From: M3007 sp964646615
GTDB taxonomy: Bacteria; Bacteroidota; Bacteroidia; Chitinophagales; Saprospiraceae
Direction of reading: 5' to 3'
DNA length: 64,000 nt
Assembly (NCBI GenBank): GCA_964646615.1
Contig: CAZYEV010000009.1
Span: 46,306 to 110,305, forward strand
Numbering within the stretch: position 1 is the stretch's first letter; each line of letters begins with the position of its first letter. Positions 25,157-32,966 of this stretch are shown one piece after another. A program made the position numbers and the translations under genes. Below the pieces are notes generated by a model, which saw nothing but the letters and a program-made list of their open reading frames with translations, searched no databases and was not told the origin of the DNA.

Positions 25157-27501
25157 AGGGAGGTTTCTACAGCAAACTCTACGGCCCATTCCTGTGCGCG
25201 TTGCTCAGGAATGGGCCAATATTCACGTACGAACAGCGGCCCGGTGTGCTGGCGGAGTTTGCGCGCGAGCAGCTGCAGGCTCAGCGGGCTGTCGGTGTCG
25301 AAAAACATGGGTTCCTCGTTTCGCTCCCAGGCTGTCGTGAAGTAGCGAGGGATGCCGAGGTGTCTCAGGCAGGCTCGCAGGTGCCGAAATTCACTGCTTT
25401 TGGAGGCTTTCGCGGGTGTCCAGGTTTTCCATCGGTCGGGTTCGATGCGCCAGCGGGCGCGGTCCAGCACCCAACGGCCCTGGCGGTAACGCGGCCAGTG
25501 TTGTACGCCAGTTTCGAGCGTCTGGGCTGAGCGCTCGGGCGGCAGTGCGTGGCGAGAGGCATATGGCACGCCGGCCTGCCACAGCAGTCGCAGGACAGGT
25601 GGGCGCAGCTCGGCGGCTTCTAAGCCGATGTCGGTCAGCGAAATGCGCTGCCCACTGGGCACGTCGTAGAGGTATATTTCGCTGTGCTCGACGCCGAGGG
25701 CTAAGTGGCCCAGCCAGAACGTTTGCCCGCCGGGCAGTGGTTGTGTGCGTCCATCGGGTACGGCCAATGCGTGCCGGGTCAGCGGCGGTTGCAGGTTGGC
25801 ATTGGAATAGCCCTGCCACGGGAAGGCGACCACGGCAGCGCTGTTAGTAGGGGCATTTAGCCACGTTTGCAGCGCTTCTGTGAGCGCGGGCGGGAAGAGG
25901 TGCAGCCAGCGGGCAAAGAGCTTGCCGCCACCTGGGTAAAGGGCGTTGAGGACGGCACACCGTTGCCCGTCTTCCTCGAACGTTTGGAAAAGCGCGCCCA
26001 TGCGCTGCGGTTTGGGCGGATGCGCCTCAGGTATGGACTCGGGGGCGCTTTTGGCGGCCAGGCGCAAAAAGGCTTCGGCCAATGCCATAAAGTGCCCGGA
26101 GTGGCCCTCGTTAAGGCGGGCACGGGCAAATGCCAGAAAGGCCCGGCGTTCTGGTGGAGCCTCTGGTGAGGGCCGGTGTTGCCAGAGTTGGGCCAATTCC
26201 GCCAATAAATCTTCGACCTCTGGCGGTTTTACCGATGGGCCGGTTACGTCTTCGTAAAAGATGCGCTCGGCGGGCAGGGTAGGAGGGGCAGCACCCCAGC
26301 GGTGGCCGTAATCGCTGATGTGTGCAACGGTTTGTTGTTGCGTTTGCACGGCTTCTGTCAGCGGCTGATAGGGCAGGGTGCGCGCGGCGGTGCGCAGCCA
26401 TTGGAGCAATTCAGCGGTGTCCATCAGGCACGGCGTCGAGGGCAGGAAGGCCAGATAGCGGTACAACCCATCACACCAATTGGGCGAAAGGCCCGACACC
26501 GGCAACACCCATTCCAAAAAGCCGGTGCCGAGCAGGTGCAGCACGTACTGCTCGGCCTGCTCCAGCGGTTGTTCGCTGGCCTCAGACAGCCGTTTGCAGA
26601 GCGCCTCGAAGGGACACGAACGACCGTCTGCCATCAGTATCTGCGCCACATAGCGCAGCGTTTCATCGGGTATGGTCTGCTGGAGGTGCTCCTGCTCGCC
26701 GTCGAAGAGCAGCCAGGCATAGGCCCCAGCGGCTGCGTCGGCGATACACGGATTTAGCCGCACAGCCAGCGAGCGGTAAAAGGCCGGCTCCTGCAGCAGG
26801 ACGTCGTACAGCAGCGGCAGCAGGGCGCTGTCAGGGGTTACGGCGGTTTTTTCTATGAAAAGCGGCGGGTCTTCTGGCGCGCCGGGCAGTGCCACGGTGG
26901 CCAGTCGGCTCAGTGGCGTGGTTCGGGTAGCCATGCGCGTCAGGTACTGCAATACCGAAAAGGCCGTTTGGCGGTCTTTTTTAGAAAAATCGCTCGCCGC
27001 TCGGGCCGTCCATTCCAGAAGGCAGGCCAACAGGTCGTGCGAGCAAAACAGCAGAGCGCGCTGAAAGTCAGGCGTTTGAGCCAGACTTTGCAAATGGGCG
27101 TGGCTGATCTGCACGACTCGGTCGTACTCTGCAGCGAAGGCGGCTTCGGCTTCCTTTCGGGCCTTTTGCGCCTGGCGAAAGGTTTCGGCGGCGGTAGCAA
27201 TACTCGCCATTTCAGGGTGGCTTTGCCAGGCAGACAGCGTTGCCTCGCCGGGCAGGCGCTGGCGCTGGTGGAAGGCTTTGCGCGCATTATAGACCGCCGT
27301 GCGCAGCGGCGACTGGGGCAGGGCCGCCAGTGCGGCATCGAAGGCATGTTGAAGCGTCTGCCGCTGTGTTTCTACCGCCTTTTCGGCGGCTTCGATGGTT
27401 TGTTCGGTTGTGGCCCAGTCGTGGCTTAGGGGCGCCAATGTCGGAAAGGGCAATCCGGCCTGTCGCGCCAGCAGGTGTGGAAATACCATTGCGAGAGCCA
27501 T
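25150..27501 (-). CDS. LanB-like dehydratase N-domain protein (possible peptide aminoacyl-tRNA ligase)
   Basis: This soluble protein of about 783 residues resembles the lantibiotic dehydratase N-domain (Lant_dehydr_N), which uses glutamyl-tRNA to acylate peptides. The most telling motif is TRMATRTTPLSRLATVAL (about 188-205), equivalent to RxxxRxTPFG of NisB-type enzymes. A later NALYPGGGKLFARWLHLFP matches the second conserved block. It lacks a SpaB_C-type elimination domain, so it may be half of a split LanB or belong to the PEARL group, which attaches amino acids to peptide C-termini. No precursor peptide or SpaB_C partner was found nearby. ATG 27501 was preferred over the TTG at 27522, which overlaps the upstream gene, and over ATG 27489. 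Confidence 0.65.
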   Translation of the reverse strand: MALAMVFPHLLARQAGLPFPTLAPLSHDWATTEQTIEAAEKAVETQRQTLQHAFDAALAALPQSPLRTAVYNARKAFHQRQRLPGEATLSAWQSHPEMASIATAAETFRQAQKARKEAEAAFAAEYDRVVQISHAHLQSLAQTPDFQRALLFCSHDLLACLLEWTARAASDFSKKDRQTAFSVLQYLTRMATRTTPLSRLATVALPGAPEDPPLFIEKTAVTPDSALLPLLYDVLLQEPAFYRSLAVRLNPCIADAAAGAYAWLLFDGEQEHLQQTIPDETLRYVAQILMADGRSCPFEALCKRLSEASEQPLEQAEQYVLHLLGTGFLEWVLPVSGLSPNWCDGLYRYLAFLPSTPCLMDTAELLQWLRTAARTLPYQPLTEAVQTQQQTVAHISDYGHRWGAAPPTLPAERIFYEDVTGPSVKPPEVEDLLAELAQLWQHRPSPEAPPERRAFLAFARARLNEGHSGHFMALAEAFLRLAAKSAPESIPEAHPPKPQRMGALFQTFEEDGQRCAVLNALYPGGGKLFARWLHLFPPALTEALQTWLNAPTNSAAVVAFPWQGYSNANLQPPLTRHALAVPDGRTQPLPGGQTFWLGHLALGVEHSEIYLYDVPSGQRISLTDIGLEAAELRPPVLRLLWQAGVPYASRHALPPERSAQTLETGVQHWPRYRQGRWVLDRARWRIEPDRWKTWTPAKASKSSEFRHLRACLRHLGIPRYFTTAWERNEEPMFFDTDSPLSLQLLARKLRQHTGPLFVREYWPIPEQRAQEWAVEFAVETSLQ

Positions 27502-27514
27502 TCTGCACACCTGT

Positions 27515-28015
27515 TCAAACAACGGCGGCCAGTTCTTCGGGGCTGCTCAGCACCTGGGCGCCGTGAAGGCCGTATTTTTCCACCACATCGAAAAGCAGTT
27601 CGCTGCGCACCACTAAGAGCAGGCGGCCCGGGTATTCGCCGGATTTCCACAGGTGTATCACCTGGCTCAGGGCAGGCTCGTGGCCCAGGTTCTGGAGTTC
27701 CAGTTTGCCTACTTCGTCCACGACCAACCAGGGCGTGGGCAGGCGTGCGTCGTTGAGCAGTGTCTGTTGGGCCAGGGCGAAGGTGTCGGCTCGAAACTGG
27801 TATCGGCAGATGGCAACCACAGGCTCATCGGCGGGTTCTTTCACCTGGAACGGGTGCTGCTGCCGGTTGCGCAGGGTGAGCAAATAGCGCAGGCCGTCGA
27901 GGTCGGGCGCCAGAAAGCCGCCCAGGTCGGTGCGGTCCTTAGCCCAGGCCATCAGGGCCGTCGTTTTGCCGGAGTGCACCGGGGCGCTGTACAGATAGAG
28001 GTTGGGCAGGGTCAT
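27515..28015 (-). CDS. THEP1-like P-loop NTPase
   Basis: This small P-loop protein (166 residues) begins MTLPNLYLYSAPVHSGKTTA, a Walker A of the form AxxxxGKT (11-18). It continues with GGFLAPDLDGLRYLL and WLVVDEVGKLEL (about 104-115, Walker B with the Glu-Val-Gly-Lys signature). This order is that of the THEP1/NTPase_1 family of nucleoside triphosphatases, whose cellular role is mostly unknown. It lies 13 bases before the LanB-like gene, so the two are probably translated from one message. ATG 28015 begins right at the fold; longer readings overlap the upstream gene. Confidence 0.75.
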   Translation of the reverse strand: MTLPNLYLYSAPVHSGKTTALMAWAKDRTDLGGFLAPDLDGLRYLLTLRNRQQHPFQVKEPADEPVVAICRYQFRADTFALAQQTLLNDARLPTPWLVVDEVGKLELQNLGHEPALSQVIHLWKSGEYPGRLLLVVRSELLFDVVEKYGLHGAQVLSSPEELAAVV

Positions 28016-28041
28016 GCTCGTGTTTTTTAAAGCGCGGGTAA

Positions 28042-28506
28042 TCAGGAAGTTCGGAACGGATATTCCGGGAAATCGTTCAAAAAGGCGAAGGAGCCGTGTT
28101 CGGGGTCTAAGTGTGCGCAAAAAGTTGCTTCGCCGTTGGTGATGGCCAGGAAGGGTGCCTGAAACGTGAGGTTGTAGCGGGCCACCTGCTCGAAGGCTGC
28201 CTGGGTGAGCGGCATTTTGGGCGATTTGCATTCCACTAAGAGCCAGGGTTGAAGTTGCGGGTCGAACACAGCGATGTCGCATCGGCGGGGCATGCCGTTG
28301 AGGGTCAGGCCAATTTCGACCCGGATGTGGCTGGCGGGGTATTGCTTGGCGTTGAGCAGGTATTGCACGACGAGCTGGCGCAAACCCTCTTCGGGGGTGA
28401 GGGTTACGTGCTTTCGGCGGATGGGGTCAAAGACGAACGCCTGGCCGTCCTTTTCGGAGCGGCGCAGGTGGGTGCGATACGTCCAGAAATCGAGTTGGAG
28501 AAGCAT
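28042..28506 (-). CDS. HsdR N-terminal-like (HSDR_N_2) nuclease-domain protein
   Basis: This stand-alone protein of 154 residues resembles the N-terminal domain of type I restriction endonuclease subunit R. The segment VEIGLTLNGMPRRCDIAVFD leads to WLLVECKSPKM, giving the D...ExK nuclease core (PD-D/ExK). Such single-domain proteins are widespread in Bacteroidota without Hsd partners, and their function is unknown. It lies 12 bases after accD on the same strand and 26 bases before the NTPase gene. A restriction role is not implied, since no HsdM or HsdS is present. Confidence 0.75.
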   Translation of the reverse strand: MLLQLDFWTYRTHLRRSEKDGQAFVFDPIRRKHVTLTPEEGLRQLVVQYLLNAKQYPASHIRVEIGLTLNGMPRRCDIAVFDPQLQPWLLVECKSPKMPLTQAAFEQVARYNLTFQAPFLAITNGEATFCAHLDPEHGSFAFLNDFPEYPFRTS

Positions 28507-28518
28507 GGCCCTGGCCCA

Positions 28519-29376
28519 TCAGGCGCGTTTCGACTGGGCAAACATATCGAGCAGGTCTTTAAGCGTGTTGCGGAGGTCTTTGCGGTTGACGACGAGGTCC
28601 ACAAAGCCGTGCTCGAGCAGGAATTCGGCCGTTTGGAAGCCTTCGGGCAGGTCGCGTTTGATGGTTTCGCGAATGACGCGCGGGCCGGCAAAGCCAATGA
28701 GGGCGCCGGGTTCGGCCAAATTGATATCGCCCAGCATAGCGTAGGAGGCCGTTACGCCGCCCGTGGTGGGGTCGGTCATAAGCGAGATGTAGGGCAGGCG
28801 CGCCTTGGCGAGCAGGGTTAGTTTGGCGCTGGTTTTGGCCATTTGCATCAGCGAAAAGGCGCTTTCCATCATGCGTGCGCCGCCCGATTTGGAGATGATG
28901 AGCAGCGCTGAGCGGGTTTGAATGGCGCGGTCAATGGCTCGGGCAATCTTTTCGCCCACCACAGACCCCATCGAGCCGCCGATGAAACGGAAGTCCATAG
29001 CAGCAATGACTATCGGGTTGCCGCCAATGGTGCCCTCTGCTACAGCAATGGCATCTTTCAGGCCTGTTTTGGCCATGCTTTCTTCCAAGCGCTTGCTGTA
29101 GGGCTTCAGGTCTACGAAGTTGAGCGCGTCCACAGAGACCAATTCGTCGAACAGGCGCGTGTATTGCCCGTTGTCGAAAAGCATGTCAAAGTACTCTTTC
29201 GAGCCGATGGCGGTGTGGTAATCGCACTTTGGGCATTTAAAAAAGTTCTCGCGCAGGGCTTTGGTGGTGCTGGTCGCTTTGCATTTTTTGCATTGAAACC
29301 ACAGACCTTCCGGTACGTCCTTTTTGGCCTTTGTGGCGGTAGAGATGCCTTCCTTAAGTCGTTTAAACCAGCTCAT
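28519..29376 (-). CDS. accD: Acetyl-CoA carboxylase carboxyltransferase subunit beta
   Basis: This 285-residue subunit forms the beta half of the carboxyltransferase that makes malonyl-CoA for fatty acid synthesis. The N-terminal zinc ribbon is complete, with Cys at 29, 32, 48 and 51 (CKKC...CPKC). The crotonase-like fold follows, with GGSMGSVVGEKIARAID and SGGARMMESAFSLMQMAKTS as oxyanion and CoA-site signatures, and PTTGGVTASYAMLGD. ATG 29376 gives MSWFKRLKEG, the usual start. The promoter TATCTTTG lies at 29432-29439. AccA is not adjacent, as is common. Confidence 0.96.
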   Translation of the reverse strand: MSWFKRLKEGISTATKAKKDVPEGLWFQCKKCKATSTTKALRENFFKCPKCDYHTAIGSKEYFDMLFDNGQYTRLFDELVSVDALNFVDLKPYSKRLEESMAKTGLKDAIAVAEGTIGGNPIVIAAMDFRFIGGSMGSVVGEKIARAIDRAIQTRSALLIISKSGGARMMESAFSLMQMAKTSAKLTLLAKARLPYISLMTDPTTGGVTASYAMLGDINLAEPGALIGFAGPRVIRETIKRDLPEGFQTAEFLLEHGFVDLVVNRKDLRNTLKDLLDMFAQSKRA

Positions 29377-29431
29377 ACAGGTACGATTCGTGAAAGAGAA
29401 TAGGGAGCGGCTTTTCTTCGATTTCAGGGGG

Positions 29432-29439
29432 CAAAGATA
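29432..29439 (-). promoter_or_regulatory. -7 element TATCTTTG of accD
   Basis: The minus-strand match to TAnnTTTG is 56 bases before the accD ATG. The following genes down to the LanB-like one could share this promoter. Confidence 0.55.
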
Positions 29440-29583
29440 TGTCAATGGTGAACGCGCTGCTATGGCCTGGCCAGCGAGCGTCTATTTTGACGGCAGACGT
29501 CGTGTGCGCATCCAACCTTACCTACCTTCGCGCTGTTTATTTCGCGAAAACGGCGCGGTCAAGTCTGCGCTGCTGAGTTTGTA

Positions 29584-30684
29584 GTGAAAAAGACGCTGCT
29601 CATATCCTCATCGCCCATTTCCGCGCCGACTGTTTCTGCGAACAACGGTACGCCTACCCAAGCCCACTCTGTGCACGCTTTGCCAACTGCCTTTGCGGAA
29701 CCGCCCGCCAACCTGCGCCTGGAAGACATTAAGGCGCCTATCACGGCGGAGTTGGCGCTGTTTGAAAAACGCTTCCGCGACTCCATGCGCAGCGACGTGC
29801 CGCTGCTGGATAGAATCACCTGGTACATCGTGCGCAGCAAGGGCAAACAGGTGCGCCCCATGCTCGTCCTCTTGAGCGCGCGCCTCTTCGGGGCCATCAG
29901 CGAAGCCTCCTACACCGCAGCTGCATTGGTCGAACTGCTGCACACGGCCACGCTGGTGCACGACGACGTGGTGGACGACGCCTATCAGCGCCGCGGCTTC
30001 TTTTCCATCAATGCCTTGTGGAAGAATAAAATCGCCGTCCTCGTGGGCGACTTTCTGCTCTCTAAAGGCCTGTTGCTCAGCATCCAGCAGCAGCAGTTCC
30101 GCCTGCTGGAAATCGTCAGCCGCGCCGTCAAGGAAATGGCCGAAGGCGAATTGCTGCAAATGGAGAAAGCCCGGCGCTTAGACATTGACGAGGCCATCTA
30201 CTACGACATCATTCGCCAGAAAACCGCCTCGCTTATCGCCGCGGCCTGCAGCGCCGGCGCCGCCAGCACCACCTCTGACGCCGATATGGTCGAACGCCTG
30301 CGCCTGTTCGGCGAAAAAATGGGCATGGCCTTCCAGATCCGCGACGACCTCTTCGACTTCGGCGAAGACGGCGACATCGGCAAGCCCACCGGCATTGATA
30401 TCAAAGAAAAAAAGATGACGCTGCCGCTTATTTATGCGCTCAATGCCGCCGACCGCTCCACGCGGCGCCACATCATCGGTATCGTGCGCAACGAAAGCGA
30501 AAAAGCTGAAAAGGTGGCTGAAGTCATCCAGTTCGTCCGCCAAAGCGGTGGCATTGCCTACGCCCAGGATGCCATGCGGCGTTTTCGTCAGGAAGCCTTA
30601 GAACTCCTGCACGGCACCCCCGACAATGAAGCGCGCACGGCGCTGCGCGACCTGCTCTTCTTCGCCACGGAGCGCAAGCGCTAA
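29584..30684 (+). CDS. Polyprenyl diphosphate synthase (octaprenyl/solanesyl type)
   Basis: This trans-prenyltransferase of 366 residues elongates farnesyl diphosphate with isopentenyl diphosphate, most likely to make the menaquinone side chain. The first aspartate-rich motif is HDDVVDDAYQRRG (from about 126) and the second is RDDLFDFGED (from about 254). KGKQVRPMLVLLSARL and KTASLIAAACSAGA are also typical. The frame begins with GTG at 29584; the first ~40 residues are poorly conserved, so a later start is possible. It is divergent from accD. The chain length cannot be read from sequence. Confidence 0.9.
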   Translation: MKKTLLISSSPISAPTVSANNGTPTQAHSVHALPTAFAEPPANLRLEDIKAPITAELALFEKRFRDSMRSDVPLLDRITWYIVRSKGKQVRPMLVLLSARLFGAISEASYTAAALVELLHTATLVHDDVVDDAYQRRGFFSINALWKNKIAVLVGDFLLSKGLLLSIQQQQFRLLEIVSRAVKEMAEGELLQMEKARRLDIDEAIYYDIIRQKTASLIAAACSAGAASTTSDADMVERLRLFGEKMGMAFQIRDDLFDFGEDGDIGKPTGIDIKEKKMTLPLIYALNAADRSTRRHIIGIVRNESEKAEKVAEVIQFVRQSGGIAYAQDAMRRFRQEALELLHGTPDNEARTALRDLLFFATERKR

Positions 30685-30692
30685 GGTGTGCC

Positions 30693-31208
30693 CTACAGTT
30701 CCATCACCGTCCCGCACTTTTTGCATGTGCGCGCGTCGAGGTCGTTCTTGAACGCCTCAATGGCGGCCTTTATCTGGGTGCCGATGTCGGTCAGGGGGAA
30801 GCCGGCTTCGTGCAGCAGGTTGCCGCAGTTTTCGCAAAACCACATCAGTTTGTCTATTTCGCCGGGCCGGCGGGTGCGCTCCATGACCAGCCCAATGGTG
30901 TCGGCCGGGCGCTGGGGCGAATGCGGTACGCGGGCAGGCAGCAGAAACATTTCGCCCTCGCGGATGTCAATAGTTTCGGGCTTGCCCTCTTCGTTGATGA
31001 TCTTGACCTGAATGTCGCCTTTGAGCTGGTAAAACCACTCCTCGCCTTCTTCCCAGTGATAGTCTTTGCGTCCGTTGGGGCCGCCGACGATCATGACGAT
31101 GAAGTCCTTGTTGCCCACGTAGAGCTGTTTGTTGCCTACCGGCGGTTGCAGCAGGTGGCGGTTTTCGTCAATCCAGCGTTGCAGGTTGAACGGTTTTGCG
31201 ATAGCCAT
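30693..31208 (-). CDS. nbaC: 3-hydroxyanthranilate 3,4-dioxygenase
   Basis: This cupin enzyme (171 residues) opens the ring of 3-hydroxyanthranilate to 2-amino-3-carboxymuconate semialdehyde in the kynurenine pathway to quinolinate/NAD or to tryptophan breakdown. Fe ligands are visible as His51 and Glu57 in HWEEGEEWFYQLKGD and His96 in ARVPHSPQRPADT. The C-terminal rubredoxin-like site CENC/CKKC (125, 128, 162, 165) marks the bacterial type. A promoter TAAGTTTG lies at 31255-31262. No other kynurenine gene is in this window. Confidence 0.95.
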   Translation of the reverse strand: MAIAKPFNLQRWIDENRHLLQPPVGNKQLYVGNKDFIVMIVGGPNGRKDYHWEEGEEWFYQLKGDIQVKIINEEGKPETIDIREGEMFLLPARVPHSPQRPADTIGLVMERTRRPGEIDKLMWFCENCGNLLHEAGFPLTDIGTQIKAAIEAFKNDLDARTCKKCGTVMEL

Positions 31209-31254
31209 AGCACAGTGTTGGTTTGAGCCAGAGTAGATGGTGCGGTTGTGTGGG

Positions 31255-31262
31255 CAAACTTA
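31255..31262 (-). promoter_or_regulatory. -7 element TAAGTTTG of the dioxygenase gene
   Basis: The minus-strand match to TAnnTTTG lies in the gap after gmhA, about 47 bases before the ATG at 31208, suggesting separate transcription. Confidence 0.55.
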
Positions 31263-31295
31263 CGTCAAAGCGGCCTTTTGCTAAGCAAGGCTGCG

Positions 31296-31910
31296 CTAAT
31301 GGCGCTTTTCTGCGGGAGGCTGAAACAGTGCCTTCTCCAACCATTCGCACCAGATGTGTCCGATGAGGATGTGGCATTCCTGGATGCGCGGCGTGTCGGA
31401 AGAGGGCACCTGAATGCAAAGGGTGCACTGGGCGGCCAGTTTTCCGCCGGAAGCGCCTGTGAGGCCGATGACGTTCATACCTTTTTCGGTGGCCCTTTGG
31501 GCGGCCCGCAGGATGGAGGGCGAGTTTCCCGATGTGCTGATGGCAATCAGGGTATCGCCCGGGCGCCCGGCGGCGGCTACCATGCGCGCGAAGGTTTCGT
31601 CGTAGCCGTAGTCATTGGCTACGGCCGTCAGGTATGAAGTGTTGACGTGGAGTGCTTCGGCATATAGGGGAGGTCGGTCGAAGTAGAAGCGGCCCGAGAG
31701 TTCGGCGGCGATGTGTTGGGCGTCGGCGGCGCTGCCTCCGTTGCCACACAGGAGCGTTTTGCCGCCGTTCTGGTAGGTTTGCAAGAGCATGCGCCCTGCC
31801 CGGGCGATTTTTTCGAGCAAAAGGGAGTCGTTCAGGAGGGCCTGTTTGGCAGCGATGCTGGCCTGAATGGCCTGCTGAATGGCGTTACTGGCGTCAGTGG
31901 TGGGCGACAT
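31296..31910 (-). CDS. gmhA: Phosphoheptose isomerase (sedoheptulose 7-phosphate isomerase)
   Basis: This SIS-domain enzyme (204 residues) converts sedoheptulose 7-phosphate to glycero-manno-heptose 7-phosphate, the first step of ADP-heptose synthesis for LPS core. LLCGNGGSAADAQHIAAEL (53-71) and ISTSGNSPSIL (124-134) are the phosphate-binding signatures, and the C-terminal QECHILIGHIWCEWLE completes the active site. The length is typical. It starts 15 bases after the stop of the isoprenoid-synthase-like gene, so it is probably co-transcribed with it. The other heptose genes are not in the window. Confidence 0.92.
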   Translation of the reverse strand: MSPTTDASNAIQQAIQASIAAKQALLNDSLLLEKIARAGRMLLQTYQNGGKTLLCGNGGSAADAQHIAAELSGRFYFDRPPLYAEALHVNTSYLTAVANDYGYDETFARMVAAAGRPGDTLIAISTSGNSPSILRAAQRATEKGMNVIGLTGASGGKLAAQCTLCIQVPSSDTPRIQECHILIGHIWCEWLEKALFQPPAEKRH

Positions 31911-31925
31911 AAGTAGTTGGTGTAT

Positions 31926-32966
31926 TTATTCGGGTAGGAAGCCATTTCTCAGAGCAAAAACGACGGCGCGGAGGCGTGTGCTCCAGCGGGCCATGTCGAG
32001 CACCATGGTTTTGCGTTGGTGCCAGGGCAAAGTTCCGCGCTTTTGTGCCAAATGGCGGTAGTGTTGCAGGCAAAAGCGGGTGAGGGTTACCAGCAGGCCG
32101 GCCAACGCGAGAGCGGTGCGGCGCGCCTGTGTGGAGGCTGCAGGAGCGGCATGGATGGCCTGAGCCAGGCGGCGCCACAGTTCCCTCAGGTGCTGTTCGG
32201 CCAGGTCGAAGCGATTGGCTTCGGCCCAGCAGCGCGCGGGGGTAGGGATGCTTTGCCGGGCATCGTGCCACAGGTCGAACAGGTCATCGCTGGCTTGCAC
32301 TAAGGCGCCTAATGCCCATGCTGCGCGACACTCCGCCGGCGAAGGCTGCGGCTGCAAGAGCAGGCGAAAGAGCAAGGCCGAATAGCCGCCTTTGTTCTCT
32401 GCCAGCATCTGCAGTGTTTCTACAGAGGGCGGTATCAGGTCATGCGAGGCGGTACGGGTTTCCAGTTCAAAGACCTTTAGCAGGGTTTTTTCAAAAAAAA
32501 CGCCTGTATCGGCGGGTAGATAGGCGCGTATTTTTTGCCAGAAAAACAGCAGCGCTTCGCCTGAGGTGGTCTGCTGGGCGAAGGTGCGTAACGCGAGCGG
32601 CACCGTGCGGGGGTGGGCCAAAGCGAGTGGACTTTCGGCAATTGCGGTGTCGTATTCTCGATGGTTATTTGTTGCGTCTGGGCCAGACTCGGCGCTGTCG
32701 TCGAACAGGGCAGCCAGAGCGGCCAGGTGGGCAAATTGGCGCATTTCGCGCCCGGTCAGTGCCCAACCGCGCTGGGCGGCGAAGAGAGCGCCAAGGAAGA
32801 GTGCCCCGCGAAAGTAGTGGCGGCATCGGCTGCGTTGTTCAGCAGATAGCGATTGGCCCCACCATTCGGCGCTGCGCAGGCGTATCCAGTATTCGCCGCG
32901 CAATTGGTGTTGGGCCAGTTGCCACAGGGCTGCCAGGAGGGTAGGGTAGCGTTGTAGGGCGCTCAT
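31926..32966 (-). CDS. Divergent class I isoprenoid-synthase-like protein
   Basis: This helical protein of about 346 residues carries two aspartate-rich motifs at the spacing of class I isoprenoid synthases: LFDDSAE (about 87-93) and QASDDLFDLWHDA (about 225-237). Between them AENKGGYSALLF resembles the Lys-containing third block. These motifs bind Mg-diphosphate in prenyl or terpene synthases. The overall sequence does not read like a normal polyprenyl synthase, so it may be a terpene or squalene/phytoene-type synthase or a family of unknown product. The start codon overlaps the stop of the hydrolase gene (ATGA, 32963-32966), which supports translational coupling; ATG 32972 is the alternative. 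Confidence 0.6.
   Translation of the reverse strand: MSALQRYPTLLAALWQLAQHQLRGEYWIRLRSAEWWGQSLSAEQRSRCRHYFRGALFLGALFAAQRGWALTGREMRQFAHLAALAALFDDSAESGPDATNNHREYDTAIAESPLALAHPRTVPLALRTFAQQTTSGEALLFFWQKIRAYLPADTGVFFEKTLLKVFELETRTASHDLIPPSVETLQMLAENKGGYSALLFRLLLQPQPSPAECRAAWALGALVQASDDLFDLWHDARQSIPTPARCWAEANRFDLAEQHLRELWRRLAQAIHAAPAASTQARRTALALAGLLVTLTRFCLQHYRHLAQKRGTLPWHQRKTMVLDMARWSTRLRAVVFALRNGFLPE

Noticed and set aside
28042..28506. Type I restriction-modification system
   Set aside because: Only an HsdR N-terminal-like domain is present; no helicase, HsdM or HsdS gene occurs nearby.
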